A stretch of 64,000 nucleotides of DNA, taken from the NCBI GenBank assembly GCA_914767715.1, contig OU612071.1:16610948-16674947 (forward strand), in the 5' to 3' direction. Position numbers and translations under genes: made by a program. This document shows, piece after piece, positions 53,819 through 64,000 of this stretch (positions are counted from its first letter, which is position 1; every line of letters starts with the position of its first letter). The DNA comes from Membranipora membranacea (Eukaryota > Bryozoa > Gymnolaemata > Cheilostomatida > Membraniporidae). The notes under the pieces are model-generated. The model saw nothing but the letters and a program-made list of their open reading frames with translations, ran no database searches and was not told where the DNA came from.

Positions 53819-56339
53819 TAATTTCCCCAGGATCGTACCTATCGATTTTTGTCGATTTCTTGCAAATTACCTCTATAGAATACGCATCGTCACAGGGAGC
53901 TAATATTTTATATGAGAGATAGGGACATCATTGCGAACCTCAAAACAGAGTTTCAAGCGTTTCTTAGCGAGTAAAGATTTCTGCCCAATTAATGGTTAAT
54001 TTCCCCAGGACCGGACCTATCGATTTTTGTCGATTTCTTGCAAAACTCTTCGTTAGAATACGCATCGTCACAGGGAGCTAATATTTTATATGAGATATAG
54101 GGACGTCATTGCGAACCTTAAAACAGAGTTTCAAGCGTTTCTAAGCGACTATAGAATTCTGCCCAAATATTGGCTAATTTCCCCAGGACCGTACCTATCG
54201 ATTTTTGTCGATTTCTTGCAAATTACCTCTATAATACACACATTGTCACAGGGAGCTAATATTTTATATGAGATATAGGGACGTCATTGCGAACCTCAAA
54301 ACAGAGTTTCAAGCGTTTCTAAGCGAGTAAAGATTTCTTCCTAATTAATGGCTAATTTCCCCATGACCGTACCTATCGATTTTTGTCGATTTCTTGCAAA
54401 TTACCTCTATAGAATACGCATCGTCACAGGGAGCTAATATTTTATATGAGATATAGGGACGTCATTGCGAACCTCAAAACAGAGTTTCAAGCGTTTCTTA
54501 GCGAGTAAAGATTTCTGCCCAATTAATGGCTAATTTCCCCAGGACCGGACCTATCGATTTTTGTCGATTTCTTGCAAAACTCTTCGATAGAATACGCATC
54601 GTCACAGGGAGCTAATATTTTATATGAGATATAGGGACGTCATTGTGAACCTCAAAACAGAGTTTCAAGCGTTTCTAAGCGACTATAGAATTCTGCCCAA
54701 ATATTGGCTAATTTCCCCAGGACCGTACCTATCGATTTTTGTCGATTTCTTGCAAATTACCTCTATAGAATACGCATCGTCACAGGGAGCTAATATTTTA
54801 TATGAGAGATAGGGACATCATTGCGAACCTCAAAACAGAGTTTCAAGCGTTTTTTAGCGAGTAAAGATTTCTGCCCAATTAATGGTTAATTTCCCCAGGA
54901 CCGGACCTATCGATTTTTGTCGATTTCTTGCAAAACTCTTCGTTAGAATACGCATCGTCACAGGGAGCTAATATTTTATATGAGATATAGGGACGTCATT
55001 GCGAACCTTAAAACAGAGTTTCAAGCGTTTCTAAGCGACTATAGAATTCTGCCCAAATATTGGCTAATTTCCCCAGGACCGTACCTATCGATTTTTGTCG
55101 ATTTCTTGCAAATTACCTCTATTGAATACGCATCGTCACAGCGAGCTAATATTTTATATGAGATATAGGGACGTCATTGCGAACCTCAAAACAGAGTTTC
55201 AAGCGTTTCTAAGCGAGTAAAGATTTCTTCCTAATTAATGGCTAATTTCCCCATGACCGTACTTATCGATTTTTGTCGATTTCTTGCAAATTACCTCTAT
55301 AGAATACGCATCGTCACAGGGAGCTAATATTTTATATGAGATATAGGGACGTCATTGCGAACCTCAAAACAGAGTTTCAAGCGTTTCTAAGCGACTATTG
55401 AATTCTGCCCAAATATTGGCTAATTTCCCCTGGACCGTACCTATTGATTTTTGACGATTTCTTGCAAATTACCTCTATTGAATACGCATCATCACAGAGA
55501 CCTAATATTTTATATGAGATATGGGGACGTCATTGCGAACCTCAAAATAGGGTTTCAAGCGTTTCTAAGCGAGTACAGATTTCTTCCCAATTAATGGCTA
55601 ATTTGCCCATGACCATACCTATCGATTTTTGTCGATTTCTTGCAAATTACCTCTATAGAATACGCATCGTCACAGGGAGCTAATATTTTATATGAGATAT
55701 AGGGACATCATTGCGAACCTCAAAACAGAGTTTCTAGCGTTTCTAAGCGAGTAAAGATTTCTGCCCCATTAATGGCTAATTTCCCCAGGACCGTACCTAT
55801 CGATTTTTGTCGATTTCTTGCAATTTACCTCTATTGAATACGCATCGTCACAGGGAGCTAATATTTTATATGAGATATAGGGAGTCATTGCGAACCTTAA
55901 AACAGAGTTTCAAGCGTTTCTAAGCGACTATAGAATTCTGCCCAAATATTGGCTAATTTCCCCAGGACCGTACCTATCGATTTTTGTCAATTTCTTGCAA
56001 ATTACCTCTATAATACACGCATCGTCACAGGGAGCTAATATTTTATATGAGATATAGGGACGTCATTGCGAACCTCAAAACAGAGTTTCAAGCGTTTCTA
56101 AGCGAGTAAAGATTTCTTCCTAATTAATGGCTAATTTCCCCATGACCGTACCTATCGATTTTTGTCGATTTCTTGCAAAACTCTTCGATAGAATACGCAT
56201 CGTCACAGGGAGCTAATATTTTATATGAGATATAGGGACGTCATTGCGAACCTCAAAACAGAGTTTCAAGCGTTTCTAAGCGACTATAGAATTCTGCCCA
56301 AATATTGGCTAATTTCCCCTGGACCGTACCTATTGATTT
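53819..56339 (+). repeat. Subfamily B block echoing 45.9-48.3 kb
   Basis: Several marks lie exactly 7823 bp after their counterparts: unit starts 46267 and 54090, 46801 and 54624, 47157 and 54980; GTTTCTAGCG (TCTAGCG at 47910 and 55733); and a lost C in GGGAGTCATTG at 48060 and 55883. About two units near 55.3-55.5 kb do not match, so the echo is patchy. Confidence 0.78.
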
Positions 56340-58475
56340 TTGTCGATTTCTTGCAAATTACCTCTATTGAATACGGATCGTCACAGGGAGCTAATATTTT
56401 ATATGAGATATAGGGACGTCATTGCGAACCTCAAAACAGAGTTTCAAGCGTTTCTAAGCGAGTAAAGATTTCTGCAAAATTATTGACAAATTTCCCCATG
56501 ACCGTACTTATCGATTTTTGTCGATTTCTTGCAAATTACCTCTATAGAATACGCATCGTCACAGGGAGCTAATATTTTATATGAGATATAGGGACGTCAT
56601 TGCGAACCTTAAAACAGAGTTTCAAGCGTTTCTAAGCGACTATAGAATTCTGCCCAAATATTGGCTAATTTCCCCAGGACCGTACCTATCGATTTTTGTC
56701 AATTTCTTGCGAATTACCTCTATAATACACACATCGTCACAGGGAGCTAATATTTTATATGAGATATAGGGACGTCATTGCGAACCTCAAAACAGAGTTT
56801 CAAGCGTTTCTAAGCGAGTAAAGATTTCTTCCTAATTAATGGCTAATTTCCCCATGACCGTACCTATCGATTTTTGTCGATTTCTTGCAAATTACCTCTA
56901 TAGAATACGCATCGTCACAGGGAGCTAATATTTTATATGAGATATAGGGACGTCATTGCGAACCTCAAAACAGAGTTTCAAGCGTTTCTTAGCGAGTAAA
57001 GATTTCTGCCCAATTAATGGCTAATTTCCCCAGGACCGGAGCTATCAATTTTTGTCGATTTCTTGCAAAACTCTTCGATAGAATACGCATCGTCACAGGG
57101 AGCTAATAAATTATATGAGATATAGGGACGTCATTGCGAACCTCAAAACAGAGTTTCAAGCGTTTCTAAGCGACTATAGAATTCTGCCCAAATATTGGCT
57201 AATTTCCCCTGGACCGTACCTATTGATTTTTGTCGATTTCTTGCAAATTACCTCTATTGAATACGGATCGTCACAGGGAGCTAATATTTTATATGAGATA
57301 TAGGGACGTCATTGCAAACCTCAAAACAGAGTTTCAAGCGTTGCTTAGCGAGTAAAGATTTTTGCCCAATTAATGGCTAATTTCCCCAGGACCGTACCTA
57401 TTGATTTTTGTCGATTTCTTGCAAATTACCTCTATTGAATACGCATCGTCAAAGGGAGCTAATATTTTATATGAGATATAGGGACGTCATTGCGAACCTC
57501 AAAACAGAGTTTCAAGCGTTTCTAAGCGACTATAGAATTTTGCCCAAATATTGGCTACTTTCCCCAGGACCGTACCTATCGATTTTTGTCGATTTCTTGC
57601 AAATTACCTCTATTGAATACGCATCGTCACAGGGAGCTAATATTTTATATGAGATATAGGGACGTCATTGCGAACCTCAAAACAGAGTTTCAAGCGTTTT
57701 TATGCGAGTAAAGATTTCTTCCTAATTAATGGCTAATTTCCCCATGACCGTACTTATCGATTTTTGTCGATTTCTTGCAAATTACCTCTATAGAATACGC
57801 ATCGTCACAGGGAGCTAATATTTTATATGAGATATAGGGATGTCATTGCGAACCTCAAAACAGAGTTTCAAGCGTTTCTAAGCGACTATAGAATTCTGCC
57901 CAAATATTGGCTAATTTCCCCAGGACCGTACCTATCGATTTTTGTCGATTTCTTGCAAATTACCTCTATTGAATACGCATCATCACAGAGAGCTAATATT
58001 TTATATGAGATATGGGGACGTCATTGCGAACCTCAAAACAGGGTTTCAAGCGTTTCTAAGCGAGTACAGATTTCTTCCTAATTAATGGCTAATTTGCCCA
58101 TGACCATACCTATCGATTTTTGTCGATTTCTTGCAAATTACCTCTATAGAATACGCATCGTCACAGGGAGCTAATATTTTATATGAGATATAGGGACGTC
58201 ATTGCGAACCTCAAAACAGAGTTTCAAGCGTTTCTAAGCGAGTAAAGATTTCTTCCTAATTAATGGCTAATTTCCCCATGACCGTACCTATCGATTTTTG
58301 TCGATTTCTTGCAAATTACCTCTATAGAATACGCATCGTCACAGGGAGCTAATATTTTATATGAGATATAGGGACATCATTGCGAACCTCAAAACAGAGT
58401 TTCAAGCGTTTCTAAGCGAGTAAAGATTTCTTCCTAATTAATGGCTAATTTCCCCATGACCGTACCTATTGATTT
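56340..58475 (+). repeat. Subfamily B 12-mer HOR of 2136 bp, copy 1
   Basis: Twelve 178-bp units with no net indel: starts 56403, 56581, 56759, 56937, 57115, 57293, 57471, 57649, 57827, 58005, 58183 and 58361, then copy 2 at 58539. Marks: GCAAAATTATTGACAAATTT, CTATAATACACAC, GGAGCTATCAATTTTTG, GAATACGGATCG, GCGTTGCTTAGCG, GTTTTTATGCGAG and GATGTCATTG, in that order. Confidence 0.88.
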
Positions 58476-60967
58476 TTGTCGATTTCTTGCAAATTACCTC
58501 TATTGAATACGGATCGTCACAGGGAGCTAATATTTTATATGAGATATAGGGACGTCATTGCGAACCTCAAAACAGAGTTTCAAGCGTTTCTAAGCGAGTA
58601 AAGATTTCTGCAAAATTATTGACAAATTTCCCCATGACCGTACCTATCGATTTTTGTCGATTTCTTGCAAATTACCTCTATAGAATACGCATCGTCACAG
58701 GGAGCTAATATTTTATATGAGATATAGGGACGTCATTGCGAACCTTAAAACAGAGTTTCAAGCGTTTCTAAGCGACTATAGAATTCTGCCCAAATATTGG
58801 CTAATTTCCCCAGGACCGTACCTATCGATTTTTGTCAATTTCTTGCGAATTACCTCTATAATACACACATCGTCACAGGGAGCTAATATTTTATATGAGA
58901 TATAGGGACGTCATTGCGAACCTCAAAACAGAGCTTCAAGCGTTTCTAAGCGAGTAAAGATTTCTTCCTAATTAATGGCTAATTTCCCCAGGACCGTACC
59001 TATCGATTTTTGTCGATTTCTTGCAAATTACCTCTATAGAATACGCATCGTCACAGGGAGCTAATATTTTATATGAGATATAGGGACGTCATTGCGAACC
59101 TCAAAACAGAGTTTCAAGCGTTTCTTAGCGAGTAAAGATTTCTGCCCAATTAATGGCTAATTTCCCCAGGACCGGAGCTATCAATTTTTGTCGATTTCTT
59201 GCAAAACTCTTCGATAGAATACGCATCGTCACAGGGAGCTAATAAATTATATGAGATATAGGGACGTCATTGCGAACCTCAAAACAGAGTTTCAAGCGTT
59301 TCTAAGCGACTATAGAATTCTGCCCAAATATTGGCTAATTTCCCCTGGACCGTACCTATTGATTTTTGTCGATTTCTTGCAAATTACCTCTATTGAATAC
59401 GGATCGTCACAGGGAGCTAATATTTTATATGAGATATAGGGACGTCATTGCAAACCTCAAAACAGAGTTTCAAGCGTTGCTTAGCGAGTAAAGATTTCTG
59501 CCCAATTAATGGCTAATTTCCCCAGGACCGTACCTATTGATTTTTGTCGATTTCTTGCAAATTACCTCTATTGAATACGCATCGTCAAAGGGAGCTAATA
59601 TTTTATATGAGATATAGGGACGTCATTGCGAACCTCAAAACAGAGTTTCAAGCGTTTCTAAGCGACTATAGAATTTTGCCCAAATATTGGCTAATTTCCC
59701 CAGGACCGTACCTATCGATTTTTGTCGATTTCTTGCAAATTACCTCTATTGAATACGCATCGTCACAGGGAGCTAATATTTTATATGAGATATAGGGACG
59801 TCATTGCGAACCTCAAAACAGAGTTTCAAGCGTTTTTATGCGAGTAAAGATTTCTTCCTAATTAATGGCTAATTTCCCCATGACCGTACTTATCGATTTT
59901 TGTCGATTTCTTGCAAATTACCTCTATAGAATACGTATCGTCACAGGGAGCTAATATTTTATATGAGATATAGGGATGTCATTGCGAACCTCAAAACAGA
60001 GTTTCAAGCGTTTCTTAGCGAGTAAAGATTTCTGCCCAATTAATGGCTAATTTCCCCAGGACCGGAGCTATCAATTTTTGTCGATTTCTTGCAAAACTCT
60101 TCGATAGAATACGCATCGTCACAGGGAGCTAATACTTTATATGAGATATAGGGACGTCATTGCGAACCTCAAAACAGAGTTTCAAGCGTTTCTAAGCGAC
60201 TATAGAATTCTGCCCAAATATTGGCTAATTTCCCCATGACCGTACTTATCGATTTTTGTCGATTTCTTGCAAATTACCTCTATAGAATACGCATCGTCAC
60301 AGGGAGCTAATATTTTATATGAGATATAGGGATGTCATTGCGAACCTCAAAACAGAGTTTCAAGCGTTTCTAAGCGACTATAGAATTCTGCCCAAATATT
60401 GGCTAATTTCCCCTGGACCGTAGCTATAGATTTTTGTCGATTTCTTGCAAATTACCTCTATTGAATACGCATCATCACAGAGAGCTAATATTTTATATGA
60501 GATATGGGGACGTCATTGCGAACCTCAAAACAGGGTTTCAAGCGTTTCTAAGCGAGTACAGATTTCTTCCTAATTAATGGCTAATTTGCCCATGACCATA
60601 CCTATCGATTTTTGTCGATTTCTTGCAAATTACCTCTATAGAATACGCATCGTCACAGGGAGCTAATATTTTATATGAGATATAGGGACATCATTGCGAA
60701 CCTCAAAACAGAGTTTCAAGCGTTTCTAAGCGAGTAAAGATTTCTTCCTAATTAATGGCTAATTTCCCCATGACCGTACCTATCGATTTTTGTCGATTTC
60801 TTGCAAATTACCTCTATAGAATACGCATCGTCACAGGGAGCTAATATTTTATATGAGATATAGGGACGTCATTGCGAACCTCAAAACAGAGTTTCAAGCG
60901 TTTCTAAGCGAGTAAAGATTTCTTCCTAATTAATGGCTAATTTCCCCAGGACCGTACCTATTGATTT
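58476..60967 (+). repeat. Subfamily B 12-mer HOR, copy 2, with a two-monomer insertion (2492 bp)
   Basis: Same mark order as copy 1 at offset 2136 up to about 59.96 kb (56581 and 58717, 57115 and 59251, 57408 and 59544). Beyond that the offset is 2492 = 14 x 178 (57827 and 60319). The extra 356 bp is the pair of units starting at 59963 and 60141. Confidence 0.87.
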
Positions 60968-63103
60968 TTGTCGATTTCTTGCAAATTACCTCTATTGAAT
61001 ACGGATCGTCACAGGGAGCTAATATTTTATATGAGATATAGGGACGTCATTGCGAACCTCAAAACAGAGTTTCAAGCGTTTCTAAGCGAGTAAAGATTTC
61101 TGCAAAATTATTGACAAATTTCCCCAGGACCGTACCTATCGATTTTTGTCGATTTCTTGCAAATTACCTCTATAGAATACGCATCGTCACAGGGAGCTAA
61201 TATTTTATATGAGATATAGGGACGTCATTGCGAACCTTAAAACAGAGTTTCAAGCGTTTCTAAGCGACTATAGAATTCTGCCCAAATATTGGCTAATTTC
61301 CCCAGGACCGTACCTATCGATTTTTGTCAATTTCTTGCGAATTACCTCTATAATACACACATCGTCACAGGGAGCTAATATTTTATATGAGATATAGGGA
61401 CGTCATTGCGAACCTCAAAACAGAGCTTCAAGCGTTTCTAAGCGAGTAAAGATTTCTTCCTAATTAATGGCTAATTTCCCCATGACCGTACCTATCGATT
61501 TTTGTCGATTTCTTGCAAATTACCTCTATAGAATACGCATCGTCACAGGGAGCTAATATTTTATATGAGATATAGGGACGTCATTGCGAACCTCAAAACA
61601 GAGTTTCAAGCGTTTCTTAGCGAGTAAAGATTTCTGCCCAATTAATGGCTAATTTCCCCAGGACCGGAGCTATCAATTTTTGTCGATTTCTTGCAAAACT
61701 CTTCGATAGAATACGCATCGTCACAGGGAGCTAATACTTTATATGAGATATAGGGACGTCATTGCGAACCTCAAAACAGAGTTTCAAGCGTTTCTAAGCG
61801 ACTATAGAATTCTGCCCAAATATTGGCTAATTTCCCCTGGACCGTACCTATTGATTTTTGTCGAGTTCTTGCAAATTACCTCTATTGAATACGGATCGTC
61901 ACAGGGAGCTAATATTTTATATGAGATATAGGGACGTCATTGCAAACCTCAAAACAGAGTTTCAAGCGTTGCTTAGCGAGTAAAGATTTTTGCCCAATTA
62001 ATGGCTAATTTCCCCAGGACCGTACCTATTGATTTTTGTCGATTTCTTGCAAATTACCTCTATTGAATACGCATCGTCACAGGGAGCTAATATTTTATAT
62101 GAGATATAGGGACGTCATTGCGAACCTCAAAACAGAGTTTCAAGCGTTTCTAAGCGACTATAGAATTCTGCCCAAATATTGGCTAATTTCCCCAGGACCG
62201 TACCTATCGATTTTTGTCGATTTCTTGCAAATTACCTCTATTGAATACGCATCGTCACAGGGAGCTAATATTTTATATGAGATATAGGGACGTCATTGCG
62301 AACCTCAAAACAGAGTTTCAAGCGTTTTTATGCGAGTAAAGATTTCTTCCTAATTAATGGCTAATTTCCCCATGACCGTACTTATCGATTTTTGTCGATT
62401 TCTTGCAAATTACCTCTATAGAATACGCATCGTCACAGGGAGCTAATATTTTATATGAGATATAGGGATGTCATTGCGAACCTCAAAACAGAGTTTCAAG
62501 CGTTTCTAAGCGACTATAGAATTCTGCCCAAATATTGGCTAATTTCCCCTGGACCGTACCTATCGATTTTTGTCGATTTCTTGCAAATTACCTCTATTGA
62601 ATACGCATCATCACAGAGAGCTAATATTTTATATGAGATATGGGGACGTCATTGCGAACCTCAAAACAGGGTTTCAAGCGTTTCTAAGCGAGTACAGATT
62701 TCTTCCTAATTAATGGCTAATTTGCCCATGACCATACCTATCGATTTTTGTCGATTTCTTGCAAATTACCTCTATAGAATACGCATCGTCACAGGGAGCT
62801 AATATTTTATATGAGATATAGGGACGTCATTGCGAACCTCAAAACAGAGTTTCAAGCGTTTCTAAGCGAGTAAAGATTTCTTCCTAATTAATGGCTAATT
62901 TCCCCATGACCGTACCTATCGATTTTTGTCGATTTCTTGCAAATTACCTCTATAGAATACGCATCGTCACAGGGAGCTAATATTTTATATGAGATATAGG
63001 GACGTCATTGCGAACCTCAAAACAGAGTTTCAAGCGTTTCTAAGCGAGTAAAGATTTCTTCCTAAATAATGGCTAATTTCCCCTGGACCGTACCTATTGA
63101 TTT
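60968..63103 (+). repeat. Subfamily B 12-mer HOR of 2136 bp, copy 3
   Basis: Marks at 61209, 61743, 62036 and 62455 match those of copies 1 and 2. The unit before 61743 has CTAATACTTTATATG, as in the inserted unit of copy 2 (about 60131), where copies 1 and 2 at the equivalent place have CTAATAAATTATATG. Confidence 0.86.
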
Positions 63104-64000
63104 TTGTCGATTTCTTGCAAATTACCTCTATTGAATACGGATCGTCACAGGGAGCTAATATTTTATATGAGATATAGGGACGTCATTGCGAACCTCAAAA
63201 CAGAGTTTCAAGCGTTTCTAAGCGAGTAAAGATTTCTGCAAAATTATTGACAAATTTCCCCATGACCGTACTTATCGATTTTTGTCGATTTCTTGCAAAT
63301 TACCTCTATAGAATACGCATCGTCACAGGGAGCTAATATTTTATATGAGATATAGGGACGTCATTGCGAACCTTAAAACAGAGTTTCAAGCGTTTCTAAG
63401 CGACTATAGAATTCTGCCCAAATATTGGCTAATTTCCCCAGGACCGTACCTATCGATTTTTGTCAATTTCTTGCGAATTACCTCTATAATACACACATCG
63501 TCACAGGGAGCTAATATTTTATATGAGATATAGGGACGTCATTGCGAACCTCAAAACAGAGTTTCAAGCGTTTCTAAGCGAGTAAAGATTTCTTCCTAAT
63601 TAATGGCTAATTTCCCCAGGACCGTACCTATCGATTTTTGTCGATTTCTTGCAAATTACCTCTATAGAATACGCATCGTCACAGGGAGCTAATATTTTAT
63701 ATGAGATATAGGGACGTCATTGCGAACCTCAAAACAGAGTTTCAAGCGTTTCTTAGCGAGTAAAGATTTCTGCCCAATTAATGGCTAATTTCCCCAGGAC
63801 CGGAGCTATCGATTTTTGTCGATTTCTTGCAAAACTCTTCGATAGAATACGCATCGTCACAGGGAGCTAATAAATTATATGAGATATAGGGACGTCATTG
63901 CGAACCTCAAAACAGAGTTTCAAGCGTTTCTAAGCGACTATAGAATTCTGCCCAAATATTGGCTAATTTCCCCTGGACCGTACCTATTGATTTTTGTCGA
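63104..64000 (+). repeat. Subfamily B 12-mer HOR, copy 4, cut by the window end
   Basis: The CTATAATACACAC unit at 63345 is 2136 bp after 61209, and the following GGAGCTATCG and AATAAATTATATG marks are in the expected order. The window ends inside this copy. Confidence 0.85.

Larger units (their letters stand above)
40734..64000 (+). repeat. Satellite array, subfamily B, 178-bp monomer
   Basis: About 131 head-to-tail units, same orientation and same 178-bp period as subfamily A. Early starts (ATGAG) at 40752, 40930 and 41108 are 178 apart. It differs from A mainly in two short windows. Late in the unit it has TTACCTCTATTGAATACGC, TTACCTCTATAGAATACGC, AAAACTCTTCGATAG or CTATAATACACAC in place of A's CCTAGATAGAAAACGC. 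In mid-unit it has GAGTAAAGATTTCTGCCC with AATTAATGG, or GACTATAGAATTCTGCCC with AAATATTGG. The unit start is TATGAG instead of GATGAG. The rest is nearly the same as A, so both descend from one ancestral monomer. The array continues past the right end. Confidence 0.97.

Noticed and set aside
1-64000. Possible CRISPR array because of regular repeats.
   Set aside because: Repeats are contiguous 178-bp units with no unique spacers; the period and sequence are those of a eukaryotic satellite.

Overview
The window is one uninterrupted stretch of head-to-tail tandem satellite DNA. I find no gene, RNA gene, transposon or CRISPR array in it. The basic unit is 178 bp, about 39% G+C in the monomer I counted (408-585). 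About 228 units lie before a 200-base assembly gap (40534-40733) and about 131 after it. Every unit I followed reads in the same direction. The array runs off both ends of the window. A nucleosome-sized monomer, multi-kilobase higher-order repeats (HORs) and lack of unique sequence point to a eukaryotic centromeric, pericentromeric or other heterochromatic block in a chromosome-scale assembly; the exact 200-N spacer looks like a scaffolding join. I do not recognise the satellite and cannot name the species. CpG is not depleted, which fits a lightly methylated genome such as many insects have, but this is only a hint.

Region 1 (1-40533) is subfamily A, recognised by CCTAGATAGAAAACGC late in the unit and GATGAGATA at the unit start. 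It is a mosaic of monomer variants in nested HORs: a 10-11-mer type at 52-2012, 6839-8619 and 8620-10402; a 1789-bp 10-mer at 2013-3801 with a shortened 7-mer relative after it; a poorly ordered stretch at about 11.8-13.8 kb; a 5175-bp 29-mer present twice (about 13.85-24.2 kb); a shuffled zone at 24.2-34.25 kb; a 1604-bp 9-mer present twice plus a 1246-bp 7-mer (34.25-38.7 kb); and a more diverged edge before the gap. An 896-bp five-monomer cassette moves as a block through many of these.

Region 2 (40734-64000) is subfamily B, recognised by TTACCTCTATTGAATACGC (or AAAACTCTTCGATAG) and TATGAGATA. Next to the gap (40.7-44.8 kb) its units are varied with little long-range order. Further right come a 5-mer (890 bp), a recurring block with 4270, 1956 and 1599-bp spacings, and then a clean 12-mer HOR of exactly 2136 bp from about 56.3 kb to the window end. 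Homogenisation thus rises away from the gap.

Within the unit, two segments (unit positions about 11-57 and 83-133) are nearly the same in A and B, while two short windows (about 58-80 and 134-152) carry most of the differences. That conserved-box pattern, the way whole blocks are shuffled in register, and the subfamily switch at the gap are the most interesting signals. Short open frames of 60-107 codons recur with the repeat and are judged non-coding.
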